DNA of 64,000 nt. Source: Streptomyces sp. NBC_00663 (GTDB taxonomy: Bacteria; Actinomycetota; Actinomycetes; Streptomycetales; Streptomycetaceae). Below the pieces are notes generated by a model that was not told where the DNA came from, did not search any database, and saw only the letters and a program-made list of their open reading frames with translations. The position numbers were made by a program, and so were the translations under genes. Below, piece by piece: positions 52,690 to 61,522 of this stretch. Position 1 is the first letter of the stretch, and the number at the start of each line of letters is the position of its first letter. Where the stretch lies: the NCBI RefSeq assembly GCF_036226885.1, contig NZ_CP109027.1:310001-374000 (forward strand). Direction: 5' to 3'.

Positions 52690-52721
52690 GCCCGGTCCCC
52701 AGTGAAGTCTGGGGACCGGGC
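52690..52721. terminator. Bidirectional hairpin between GH6 and GH32 genes
   Basis: GCCCGGTCCCCAG and CTGGGGACCGGGC form a perfect 13-bp stem with a 6-base loop, between the convergent GH6 (stop 52618) and GH32 (stop 52776) genes, so it can stop both transcripts. Confidence 0.85.
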
Positions 52722-52775
52722 GCGGTGGGTGTCCGAAGTTGCTGAACGGCTCGTGCGGTCGGTCGGGCTAGGTGG

Positions 52776-55661
52776 TCATCCGGTCATGTTGCCCATCTTC
52801 CAGATGGTCATGGACTTGACGGTGCTGCCGTCGCCGAAGAGGCGCAGGCCGAGGGAGTCCTGTCGGAAGGGGTAGGCGCGGGTGGTGATGGACTTGTGGT
52901 TGTTCGCGTACGCCTCGATCATCGAGCGGTCGAGGAACACGTCGAGGGTCAGGGTGCCGTTGGAGAGAGCCAGCGGGCCCTTGTGGATGCCGAAGCTGGG
53001 CTCGGCGCTGGAGTTGTTCCCGGACCGTGTCCGGTCCACGCCCAGCTGTCCCGCAGGGGCGTCGTAGAACAGGCGGGTCCGTTCCTCGTCTGAGGGACTG
53101 CGGAGCACGTCGAGGCCGAACATGTCGGCGCTGCCTCGCTCCAGAGTCAGCTTGATGTGGAGCATGTCCCCCTTGATGCCGGCCAGCCGGGTGTTGGCGT
53201 CGGCGAGGGAGGTCGGGGCGCTGATGTCCAGGAGCGGCTCGCCGGTGTGAAGGCGGGAAACCTCCTCCACGGGGCGGAATCCGAGGTCCCCGTCCGGCCG
53301 CATGGACAGCTCGATGGGCAGGCCCGCGTTGTGGGCCCAGCCGGCGTCGTAGTGGGCACGTTCGGTGCGTCGGTCCTGGGCGATGCTGAAGACGAGGGAG
53401 CGGCCCTTGTCGTCCACCGTTCCGCTGGGGCCGGTGAAGTGGTCGCCGTAGTCCATGAGCCGGGGCTCGGTGGTGTCGGGGGTCCAGCGGCGGGCCTGGG
53501 CGTCCCAGGTGCCGACCCAGTAGTAGACGTACTTGCTGCTGTACTCGCCGGGGCCGGCGGGGAAGGCCGGGTTGATGAGCAGGGCCCGGCGCTCGCGGCC
53601 TTGGGCGTCCTTTCCGATGGGCAGGAAGGTGGGCAGTTCCCAGACCTGGCCGGTCTTGGGGTGGGCTGCCACGTCGCCGACCATGAGGGGGCCGGAGTAG
53701 GTCCAGTCGGTGAGGTTCTTGGAGGTGTAGAGGAGGGCGGTGCCGCCGACGTCGGTGCCCGAGGTGGTCTGGATGCCGGAGCCCATCAGCTGGAACCAGG
53801 TGTCTCCCTCCTTCCAGACGAACGGGTCGCGGAAGTCGCCGAAGCGGACCTTGCGTCCGGCGCCGACGTTCAGGTCGGCGCTCTGGCTGGTGACGAGGGT
53901 GGGATGCATCTTCCACTCGACCAGGTCGCTGTCGGCGGGGTCGACGGGGCGGGCGAGTCCGGTCGCCTGGTTGGGGCGCTGGGAGTCGTTGCCGGCGGTG
54001 AAGAGCAGGACGGGCACGCCGTTCTCGTCGTAGGCGGCGTCGCCGGACCAGACTCCGTCGGGGGCCACGCTGTCCTCTGTGGGCGCGAGGGCGACGGGCA
54101 GGTCGCGCCAGTGGACCAGGTCCTCGCTCACCGCGTGTCCCCAGGCGATGTTGTGCCAGTAGGGGCCGTGGGAGTTGTGCTGGTAGAAGAGGTGGTACTT
54201 GCCCTTGTACTGGATGGGGGCGTGGGGTTCGTTCATCCAGTGGTTCGGGGCGGTGAAGTGGTAGCCGGGACGGTAGCGGTCACCGTCGTAGCGGGAGCGG
54301 TCCATCTCCATCCGCGCCTTGGGAGTGATGCCGCCCGCGAAGGTCTGTACGTCCTTCTGGTGCCCGGCTGTGACCGACGCCGGGGTGAGGGCGCTGTTGT
54401 GGACCTTCACCTCGTCGATGAGCCCGTTGAACATGTTGACGGCGAAGGTGCCGTTGATGATGGCGGGCTGGTTGTGGCGGCCGATGATCACGGGAACGTC
54501 GGCCTCGGCCAGCCGCGCGTTGGTGGGGATGGCGGTCTGGGCGACCTGCTCACCGTTGAGGAAGAGCCTGATGGCCCCCTCGCCCGGCGCGAACACGGCC
54601 GACAGGTGCGCCCACTTGCCCGCGGCCAGGGCCGCCGACTTCGGGACCGTCACCTCGTACCATGCGTCGCCGGTTCCGATGCCGAACTGCCACCTGCCGT
54701 GTCGGCCGACGCCGAGGGAGAATCCCCGCTTGGCCGCCTTGTCCTGCTGGTTGACGACGGCGGACGGCTTGCCGTCGTCGCCCCATTCGAACGCACGCGG
54801 CGCGACCCACGCCTCGACGGTCAGGCCGTCGGTGGACAAGTGCGTCTGCGACGCGGCCCGGGTGACCCAGGTGGAGTAGCCGTCGAAGAGCAGGGCGCCG
54901 GAGAGCACACCGTCGGCCTCGTTCTTCGGGCGCCAGAGCGGGTCGCTGTCCGGCTTGTACTGCGCGTCGTTGAAGACGTAGCTGATGGGGTCGGCGGCCT
55001 GGCTGACCTTCTCCCTGGTCGTGGTGCCATGGCCCTCGCTGAAGTCCCAGTGGGCGGCGAGTCCGCTCTCGGAGGGATCGGGTGCGGGGTCGGTGCCGAC
55101 GCGGACGTCGTCGAGGTTGATGTGACCCCAGCCGCCGGTGGCCCTGTCCACGGCGGTGACGCGCAGTTGCTCGCCGAGGTGTTCGCGGGCGTCCCAGGTG
55201 ACGCGGCGATACGCTTCGTCGTCGGTGCCGGTGGCTTTGTACAGGACGGTTCCGTCGAGGGTGGTCAGGGCGACGTGTAGATCGTTCTCGTTACGGCCGC
55301 CGGAGACCAGGACGCTGACCATGCCGGTGCCGGTGAGGGTGAACGGCTCGGACGTCACCGTCCCGGTGGCGGCGTCACCACCCGCGGCGAACCCCCACAC
55401 GTGGTAGGAGCCCTGCTGGTTGAAGCAGCAGCCCCACCCCCAGCCCGGGGCGTCGGTGACGGCCCCGGTGAAGGCGGTTCCGGTGGTGGTCCAGCCGCTG
55501 AGGTCGCCGGTCTCGAAACCGGGGTTCGACAGGCTGGTTCCGGTCGCGTCGGCGCTCTGCGTCATCAGGGGAGACGTCAGGCCCAGGCATATCGCGAGCG
55601 CGAGCAGCAGCCGTATCAGACTGCTTCTGGTCGTGGACCGCGATGGTGCACGGGTTCGCAT
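52776..55661 (-). CDS. Secreted GH32 fructan hydrolase with N-terminal beta-sandwich and LamG-like domain
   Basis: A 961-residue secreted protein. Signal to about residue 39; a galactose-binding-like beta-sandwich (about 42-190, NPGFETGDLSGWTTTGTAF to GGWGHINLDDVRV); a LamG-like jelly roll (about 200-435: ISYVFNDAQYKPDSDPLW, LLFDGYSTWVTR, GKWAHLSAVF, LIDEVKVHNSAL); then GH32 (about 460-930). The usual nucleophile block W-M/I-N-D-P-N-G reads WMNEPHAP, so the nucleophile is Glu478. FGDFRDPFVW (Arg-Asp-Pro) and GQVWELPTFLP (acid/base Glu) are intact. Glu nucleophiles are known in fungal endo-inulinases. Substrate is probably levan or inulin. ATG at 55661 has GGAGG. Confidence 0.88.
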   Translation of the reverse strand: MRTRAPSRSTTRSSLIRLLLALAICLGLTSPLMTQSADATGTSLSNPGFETGDLSGWTTTGTAFTGAVTDAPGWGWGCCFNQQGSYHVWGFAAGGDAATGTVTSEPFTLTGTGMVSVLVSGGRNENDLHVALTTLDGTVLYKATGTDDEAYRRVTWDAREHLGEQLRVTAVDRATGGWGHINLDDVRVGTDPAPDPSESGLAAHWDFSEGHGTTTREKVSQAADPISYVFNDAQYKPDSDPLWRPKNEADGVLSGALLFDGYSTWVTRAASQTHLSTDGLTVEAWVAPRAFEWGDDGKPSAVVNQQDKAAKRGFSLGVGRHGRWQFGIGTGDAWYEVTVPKSAALAAGKWAHLSAVFAPGEGAIRLFLNGEQVAQTAIPTNARLAEADVPVIIGRHNQPAIINGTFAVNMFNGLIDEVKVHNSALTPASVTAGHQKDVQTFAGGITPKARMEMDRSRYDGDRYRPGYHFTAPNHWMNEPHAPIQYKGKYHLFYQHNSHGPYWHNIAWGHAVSEDLVHWRDLPVALAPTEDSVAPDGVWSGDAAYDENGVPVLLFTAGNDSQRPNQATGLARPVDPADSDLVEWKMHPTLVTSQSADLNVGAGRKVRFGDFRDPFVWKEGDTWFQLMGSGIQTTSGTDVGGTALLYTSKNLTDWTYSGPLMVGDVAAHPKTGQVWELPTFLPIGKDAQGRERRALLINPAFPAGPGEYSSKYVYYWVGTWDAQARRWTPDTTEPRLMDYGDHFTGPSGTVDDKGRSLVFSIAQDRRTERAHYDAGWAHNAGLPIELSMRPDGDLGFRPVEEVSRLHTGEPLLDISAPTSLADANTRLAGIKGDMLHIKLTLERGSADMFGLDVLRSPSDEERTRLFYDAPAGQLGVDRTRSGNNSSAEPSFGIHKGPLALSNGTLTLDVFLDRSMIEAYANNHKSITTRAYPFRQDSLGLRLFGDGSTVKSMTIWKMGNMTG

Positions 55662-55767
55662 ACGAACCTCCGTCGGTGTGGGGTGGGGTTGGTCGGGCGG
55701 AGCGGGACGCCGGCCCCGAGGCGCGGCACTGCCCGGGTGCTACGCGTATGTGGGGCGGGGCCGGGGT

Positions 55768-58701
55768 TCAGGAGCGTCGGACGGGGACGTTGACGTCGGC
55801 GACGTTGATGTGGCCCCAGCCGCCGTCGGCCCGGTCGACGACCTCGATGCAGATCCGGTCGCCGATGTGTGCGGAGAGGTCGAGGACGACGCGGCGGTAC
55901 TGCTCGGTGCTGCGGCCGGTGGCCTTGGCCAGTACCTTGCCGTCGTCGGCCCGGACGGCTGCCGCGTAGAGCCGGTCGGGGTCGTCGCCGCCGGACACGA
56001 GCAGGTCGATCACGCCGTCGCCGCCGAGGACGACGGTGGTGGAGCGCAGGACGCCGGTGGCGCCGTCGCCGCCTCCAGAGGGGTTGAAGCCCCACAGGTG
56101 GTGGCCGGTCGGGTCGTCCTCGGTCTCGGCCTGGTAGAAGGGTCCGCCCCAGCCCCAGTCGGTGCGGGTGGTGACGTTGGCGTCGCTGAAGGTCGTGCCG
56201 GAGACGACGGTCCATCCGGTCAGGTCGCCGGTGGCGAAGTCGTGGTTGGGCAGTGCGTCGACGTCCGCCGGGCGCGGCGGATCGTACGCGGCGGGTGCGG
56301 CCGGCGTGTCGTAGGCGCCGTTCATGCGCCAGACGTCCAGGGACACGACGCGCGCCGATCCGCCCTCGCTGGTCAGGCGCAGGCCGGTGGCGTCCTCTCG
56401 GGTGGGGTAGACACGGCTGGTGATGCTGTTGGTGCCGTTGACGTACGCCTCCAGCATCGAGCGGTCGAGCAGGACCCTGAGCGTGAGGAGCCCGCCGTCG
56501 AGGTCCACGCTGCCGCCGTGGATGCCCTTGCGGACGTCCGGGTCGAGGCTGGAGCGGCCTCGGTCGATCAGGAAACGCCGCTCGACCGTGTCGTAGGTCA
56601 GCAGGGTCTCCTCGGTGCCGTCGGCGCAGGCCCGGACCGCCAGGGTGATCGTCCGTGCGCCGCGCGGCTCGATGACGGCGCTGATGTCCAGCAGGTCGCC
56701 GCGGACGTCGGCGAGGCGCCGGTTCGCTTCCGCCACCGAGGTCTGCCGGATGCGGGCGAGTCGCGGGCCCCGCAGACTCGCGGCCTCGGCGATCGGTTCG
56801 ACCCCGAGGGTGCCGTCCTGGCGCAGGGAGACGGACACGGGCATGCCGGCGTTGTGCGCCCAGCCGGACTGGGCGTGCTGCTGCTCGGTGCGACGGTCCT
56901 GGGTGATGCTGAAGACCACGGACCTGCCGTCGGGGGTGACGAAGCCGGACGGGCCGGTGAAGTGCTCACCGAAGTCGAACTCGCGGGGCTTGTCGTGGTC
57001 GGGCACGAAGCGGTGCTCGCGCTTGTCGAAGGTGCCGATCCAGTAGTAGGTGTGCTTGACGGCGTTCGGGTTGAATCCTTCCCACCATGGAGAGATCAGC
57101 AGGATGTGCTTGCCGGTGCGCCCGCCGCGGGGGCCGGGGAGCGGGAGAAGCACCGGAAGCTCCCACACCTCACCGGGCTCGGGCAGAGCGGCGAGGTCGT
57201 TCCAGTGCAGCGGACCCTGGTACGTCCAGGGCCCTTCGGGTCTGCGGGCGGTGTGGAGCAGAGCGGTTCCGCCGTACTTGCGGGTGACCTGTGCGCCGTC
57301 GTAGTCGACGATGCCGCTGCCGACGAGCTGGTACCAGATGCCGTCCTCCTGCCAGACGAACGGGTCGCGGAAGTTCTCCGCCCACGCGGTTCCCGGGCCG
57401 GCCGGGAGACCGGCCGGGGCTTCGGTGACCGGTTCGGAGCGCATCGTCCAGGTGGGCAGGTCGGTGTCGGCGTCGGCCTGATAGGTGGACACGGCGAGCC
57501 CGGTGCGCTGGCGGTAGGGCAGCCGGTCGTCGCCGCCGGTGAAGAACAGGACCGGTCCGCGCTCGCCGTCGACGCAGGCGGAGCCCGACCAGATGCCGTC
57601 CGGGCCGGCCGAGTCCGCGGCGGGGGCGAGGGCGATGGGGAGGTCACGCCAGTGCACCAGGTCGGTGCTGACGGCGTGCCCCCAGTGGATCTGGCCCCAG
57701 AACGGTCCGAGCGGATCGTGCTGGTAGAAGAGGTGGTACTTGCCCTTGAAGTACACGGGCGCGTGCGGCTCGTTCATCCAGTGCCAGGGCGGCAGCAGGT
57801 GTAACTGGGGACGGTGCCGGTCGCCGTCGAAACGGGTCCGGTGGGGGGTCAGGTCCGGGCGGGGCACACGGTGACCGGGCAGTGCGGCGACCTTCTCGGC
57901 GTGCTCGCGCTGGGCCGTCGCGTCGTCCAGGGCGCCCGGGCGGATCACGAGGCTGTCCATCAGGCCCATGTACATGTTGGCGTGGAACTCGCCGTTGAGC
58001 AGGGTCGGACGGTTGTGCTTCCCGATGAGGAGCGGTTCGCCGGGAGCCGGCTCGGGGGTCTTGTCCGGGGTGGCGGCGGTGCCGATCAGGTGTCCGTCGA
58101 GGTAGAGGCGCAGTTGGTGGGCGGGCGGGTCGTAGGTGGCCGTGACGTGGCTCCATCTGCCCTTGGCGGCCGGCCGGTCCGGGGCGCCCTTGACCTCGAT
58201 CAGGTCGGTGCCGAAGCCCAGCTGGAAGACGATCTGCCCGAAGCGGCGCAGTCCGAGCAGGAAGCCGGTCCTCGCGCCCGGGTCGTGCTGGTTGACCAGG
58301 GCCTGAGGCTTGCCGTCGATGCCGTGCTCGTAGGCGTAGGGGGCGATCCACACGTCGACGGTCATACCGCCGGCGAGGTCGAGCCCACCGGGCCCCTCGG
58401 CGGTGACGCAGGTGGAGTAGCCGTCGAAGTACAGGGCCCTGCCGCGCACGCCACGGCGGCGTACGGGGTCGCTGTCGGGCTTGTACCGGGCGTCGTTGAA
58501 GACGTAGTCCACCGGGGTGGCCGATCCGGAGACCGCCTCGCGGGTGAGGGCGCCGGACCGTTCGTCGAAGTCCCAACGAGCGGTGGGCTCTTGAGGGCCG
58601 GACCGATCGCCGGTGGCGGCGAAGGCGGGGGCGAACGAGAGCGGTACGACGGCACCGCCGACTGCGGCGGATACGACCCCAAGGGCTGTTCTTCTCCTCA
58701 T
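55768..58701 (-). CDS. Secreted GH32 fructan hydrolase with LamG-like domain and C-terminal beta-sandwich
   Basis: A 977-residue secreted protein. Signal RRRTALGVVSAAVGGAVVPL, a LamG-like domain (about 40-290: VDYVFNDARYKPDSDPVR, LYFDGYSTCVTA, LLIGKHNRPTLLNGEF), GH32 (about 295-780), and at the C-terminus the same beta-sandwich as in the neighbour (NHDFATGDLTGWTVVSGT to GGWGHINVADVNV). Nucleophile block WMNEPHAP (Glu311), FRDPFVW and GEVWELPVLLP are all present. Same relatives, opposite module order. ATG at 58701 has AGGAGG; the in-frame ATG at 58773 lacks it. An operator-like box lies 46 bp upstream. Confidence 0.88.
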   Translation of the reverse strand: MRRRTALGVVSAAVGGAVVPLSFAPAFAATGDRSGPQEPTARWDFDERSGALTREAVSGSATPVDYVFNDARYKPDSDPVRRRGVRGRALYFDGYSTCVTAEGPGGLDLAGGMTVDVWIAPYAYEHGIDGKPQALVNQHDPGARTGFLLGLRRFGQIVFQLGFGTDLIEVKGAPDRPAAKGRWSHVTATYDPPAHQLRLYLDGHLIGTAATPDKTPEPAPGEPLLIGKHNRPTLLNGEFHANMYMGLMDSLVIRPGALDDATAQREHAEKVAALPGHRVPRPDLTPHRTRFDGDRHRPQLHLLPPWHWMNEPHAPVYFKGKYHLFYQHDPLGPFWGQIHWGHAVSTDLVHWRDLPIALAPAADSAGPDGIWSGSACVDGERGPVLFFTGGDDRLPYRQRTGLAVSTYQADADTDLPTWTMRSEPVTEAPAGLPAGPGTAWAENFRDPFVWQEDGIWYQLVGSGIVDYDGAQVTRKYGGTALLHTARRPEGPWTYQGPLHWNDLAALPEPGEVWELPVLLPLPGPRGGRTGKHILLISPWWEGFNPNAVKHTYYWIGTFDKREHRFVPDHDKPREFDFGEHFTGPSGFVTPDGRSVVFSITQDRRTEQQHAQSGWAHNAGMPVSVSLRQDGTLGVEPIAEAASLRGPRLARIRQTSVAEANRRLADVRGDLLDISAVIEPRGARTITLAVRACADGTEETLLTYDTVERRFLIDRGRSSLDPDVRKGIHGGSVDLDGGLLTLRVLLDRSMLEAYVNGTNSITSRVYPTREDATGLRLTSEGGSARVVSLDVWRMNGAYDTPAAPAAYDPPRPADVDALPNHDFATGDLTGWTVVSGTTFSDANVTTRTDWGWGGPFYQAETEDDPTGHHLWGFNPSGGGDGATGVLRSTTVVLGGDGVIDLLVSGGDDPDRLYAAAVRADDGKVLAKATGRSTEQYRRVVLDLSAHIGDRICIEVVDRADGGWGHINVADVNVPVRRS

Positions 58702-58746
58702 GCTGCCTCCTGGGCTGCGTGACAGAGGGCGACCTGACGGCCTGCC

Positions 58747-58758
58747 AATTCGATTTAG
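58747..58758. promoter_or_regulatory. LacI-type operator half, upstream of second GH32
   Basis: AATTCGATTTAG, matching 11 of 12 positions of AATCCGATTTAG within the palindrome at 58935-58950. It lies 46-57 bp before the GH32 start on the minus strand and is likely a second site for the divergent LacI-family regulator. Confidence 0.55.
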
Positions 58759-58934
58759 GTGATGAGTCGGCATGGTTCGGGCGCCGTCGCCGCTAAAGCA
58801 AGAGCTAACGCATACGAATTTCGACTTCGCGCCACCCAGAGGTGCGCAAATCGCTATGAAAAGGCACCGTTACGCAGGCGAGATGTCCGGGGTGTTGACA
58901 CCGCATGACAGGTGAAGCACTCTCATCGCATCTT

Positions 58935-58950
58935 GCTAATCCGATTTAGC
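58935..58950. promoter_or_regulatory. LacI-type palindromic operator before the regulator gene
   Basis: GCTAATCCGATTTAGC has GCTAA/TTAGC arms around a central CG, the layout of LacI-family operators. It ends 20 bp before the regulator's ATG, so autorepression is likely. Confidence 0.65.
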
Positions 58951-58970
58951 CGAGCGGAGCTGATCCACCG

Positions 58971-60005
58971 ATGTCCGAACGCCGCGTGACCATGGCCGAC
59001 GTCGCCCGCGAGGCGGGCGTATCGCCGACGACCGCGTCGTTCGCCCTGTCCGGCCGCACCGACATGCGCATCTCCGACGCCTCCCGGGAACGGGTCCTGG
59101 AAGCGGCCAGGCAGCTGGGCTACCGCCCGAACGTCACCGCACGAAGCCTGCGGACGAAGTCCACGCAGACCATCGGACTCGTCTCGGACCGGATCACCAC
59201 CACTCCGTTCGCCGGCGACGTCATCCGCGGCGCCATGGAGGCCGCCCGCGAGCAGGACCACCTGCTGTTCATCACGGAAGCCGGCGGCGACCGCGCCGCC
59301 GAGTCCTCGCTGGTCCACGCGCTGCTGGACCGCCAGGTCGACGCGGTGATCTACGCGACGATGTTCACCCGGTACGTCACTCCCCCCAAGGAGCTGTTCG
59401 GGCGCCGCGTCGTGCTGCTGAACTGCCTGGCCCCCGGCTTCGACGCGCCCTCCGTGGTCCCCGACGAACTGGAGGCCGGCCGGGACGCGGCCCGCGCCCT
59501 GCTGACGGCCGGTCACACCGAGGGCATCTGGGCGATCGGCGGCCACCAGGCCGTCCCGGCCACCCCCGAGGGGATCATCGCCGGCAACGAGCGCATGCGC
59601 GGCCTGGAGGAAGTGCTCCGCGAGGGCGGCGCCCGCCTCGACGGCGTCATCGAGTGCGACTGGGACACCCTGGACGGCTACCGGGAGGTGTCCGCCCTGC
59701 TGGCGGCCGGGACCCGCCCCCGGGCCCTGGTGTGCCTGGCCGACAGGGTGTCCTTCGGCGCCTACCAGGCACTGGGCGAGGCGGGACTGTCGGTGCCGGG
59801 CGACGTGTCGGTGATCTCGTTCGACGACCAGGACATCGCCTCCGTGCTGCGGCCTGCGCTCACCACGCTGAAACTGCCGCACCACCAGCTCGGACGCCTC
59901 GCCGTGGAACTGATCCTCCGCGGCGGGCCGCTTGAGGCGGCCGTACACCGCGTGCCCATGCCGCTGCGGGAGCGCGCCTCGCTCGGGGCCCCCGCCGGGC
60001 GGTGA
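58971..60005 (+). CDS. LacI-family transcriptional regulator of the fructan locus
   Basis: A 344-residue LacI/GalR protein: TMADVAREAGVSPTTASFAL and GYRPNVTARSLRTKSTQTIG give the helix-turn-helix and hinge; the effector domain ends with SVISFDDQDIASVLRPALTT. ATG at 58971 is 20 bp after a palindromic operator. It is divergent from the two GH32 genes and next to the sugar ABC genes, and is followed by a strong hairpin, so it forms its own transcript. Likely inducer: fructose oligosaccharide. This is inferred from neighbours. Confidence 0.9.
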   Translation: MSERRVTMADVAREAGVSPTTASFALSGRTDMRISDASRERVLEAARQLGYRPNVTARSLRTKSTQTIGLVSDRITTTPFAGDVIRGAMEAAREQDHLLFITEAGGDRAAESSLVHALLDRQVDAVIYATMFTRYVTPPKELFGRRVVLLNCLAPGFDAPSVVPDELEAGRDAARALLTAGHTEGIWAIGGHQAVPATPEGIIAGNERMRGLEEVLREGGARLDGVIECDWDTLDGYREVSALLAAGTRPRALVCLADRVSFGAYQALGEAGLSVPGDVSVISFDDQDIASVLRPALTTLKLPHHQLGRLAVELILRGGPLEAAVHRVPMPLRERASLGAPAGR

Positions 60006-60026
60006 CACCGGCACCGCAAAACAGTC

Positions 60027-60069
60027 GTCCCGCCGCCCGTTCCGATGGTTCCGGAGCGGGCGGCGGGAC
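60027..60069 (+). terminator. Strong hairpin after the LacI gene
   Basis: GTCCCGCCGCCCG at 60027-60039 and CGGGCGGCGGGAC at 60057-60069 form a perfect 13-bp stem, with a further TCCG/CGGA pairing in the loop. It separates the LacI and the ABC importer genes. Confidence 0.85.
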
Positions 60070-60151
60070 GGCCACCAAGAACAGCGACCGTCGCAACCGG
60101 TCGCCCAGGGCGGGTCCTGCAAGACCCGCCTCCGTGAGATGGAGGAACCTC

Positions 60152-61456
60152 GTGGTGTTCAGAACAAGGCGCCTCGCTGCTGCGAGTGTAGCCGCCGCGG
60201 CGGCGACCGCACTCGTCGCCGGCTGCGCGTCCGGCAGTGGCGGGAACTCGTCCGGGGCCAGCGGTGACACGCTGACCCTGTGGACGCACAACGCCGGCAA
60301 CTCGGCCGAGCTCGATGTCGTCAAGAAGATCATCAAGGACTTCAACGGCTCCCAGGACAAGTACACGGTCAAGTTGCAGTCGTTCCCACAGACCGACTAC
60401 AACAACTCCGTCGTGGCCGCCGCCTCGGCCCGCAAGCTGCCCTGCCTGCTCGACGTGGACGGCCCCAACGTGGCGAACTGGGCCTGGGGCGGCTACCTGG
60501 CCCCCATCGACGTCGCCGGCAGCGAGGTCCCGGTGTCCGACCAGCTCGACAGCACCGTCGGAACCTACCGGGACAAGCTCTACTCCTTCGGTTTCTACGA
60601 CGTCTCCTTGGCCTTCTTCGCCCGCAAGTCCGTCCTGAACGAGAACGGCATCCGCATCCCCACCATGGACAAGCCCTGGACCAAGGGCGAGTTCGACGCC
60701 GCCCTGGCCAAGCTGAAGAAGAGCGGCAAGTTCGCCTACCCGCTGGAGATGGGCACCGGAGGCAGCGGCGAGTGGTGGCCGTACGCCTACTCCCCACAGC
60801 TTCAGAGCTTCGGCGGCGACCTCATCGACCGCGACGGGTACAAGACCGCCTCCGGCACCCTCGACGGCAAGGAGTCCGTGGAGTGGGGCAACTGGTTCCG
60901 CTCGTTGGTGACCAAGGGCTACCTGGCCAAGAAATCCGGCGCCGACCCCAACAAGGACTTCCTGGCCGGCAAGAGCGCCATCCAGTGGGACGGCAGCTGG
61001 AACGCGGCCAAGAACGCCGAGAAGCTCGGCGACGACCTGGCGATCATCCCGCCGGTCGACTTCGGCAAGGGCCCGAAGATCGGCGGCGCCTCCTGGCAGT
61101 GGGCCATGAGCTCCACCTGCTCCAACAAGGACGGCGCTCAGGAGTGGCTGAAGTTCTCCCGCCAGACCAAGTACTTCGTCGACTACGCCAAGGCCACCAG
61201 CACCATCCCCGCGACCGACGAGGCAGCCACACAGATCGAGGACTACCGGCCGGGCGGAAAGTTCGCCGTGCTCGGCCGGTTCGCGCAGAAGTACGCGACG
61301 CTGCGCCCGGTCACCCCGGCCTACCCCTACATCTCCACCGAGTTCCAGAAGGCGGCCCAGGACATCCTCGCGGGAGCCGACCCCAAGACCGCCCTCGGCC
61401 AGGCCGCGAAGAACATCGACAACAACCTGAAGACGAACAACAACTACTCAGGCTGA
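60152..61456 (+). CDS. Sugar ABC transporter substrate-binding lipoprotein
   Basis: A 434-residue family-1 solute-binding protein. Signal RRLAAASVAAAAATALVAGC with the lipobox VAGC, then GDTLTLWTHNAGNSAELDVV and NNSVVAAASARKLPCLLDVD typical of oligosaccharide-binding proteins; FLAGKSAIQWDGSWNAAKN is the usual late motif. GTG at 60152 has GGAGG; another GTG follows directly. First of three importer genes. Located among GH32 genes, so fructose oligosaccharides (from levan or inulin) or sucrose are the likely ligands. Confidence 0.92.
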   Translation: MVFRTRRLAAASVAAAAATALVAGCASGSGGNSSGASGDTLTLWTHNAGNSAELDVVKKIIKDFNGSQDKYTVKLQSFPQTDYNNSVVAAASARKLPCLLDVDGPNVANWAWGGYLAPIDVAGSEVPVSDQLDSTVGTYRDKLYSFGFYDVSLAFFARKSVLNENGIRIPTMDKPWTKGEFDAALAKLKKSGKFAYPLEMGTGGSGEWWPYAYSPQLQSFGGDLIDRDGYKTASGTLDGKESVEWGNWFRSLVTKGYLAKKSGADPNKDFLAGKSAIQWDGSWNAAKNAEKLGDDLAIIPPVDFGKGPKIGGASWQWAMSSTCSNKDGAQEWLKFSRQTKYFVDYAKATSTIPATDEAATQIEDYRPGGKFAVLGRFAQKYATLRPVTPAYPYISTEFQKAAQDILAGADPKTALGQAAKNIDNNLKTNNNYSG

Positions 61457-61522
61457 CCCGCCCCGGTCCGGTTCGGGCCCCCGACCGCACCGCCCGAACC
61501 GGACCGGCTCCCTGGAGATACC

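Noticed and set aside
53157..57804. Two long plus-strand open frames opposite the GH32 genes
   Set aside because: Both are Val/Gly-rich shadows of the GH32 reading frames; the minus-strand frames have clear catalytic motifs and signals.
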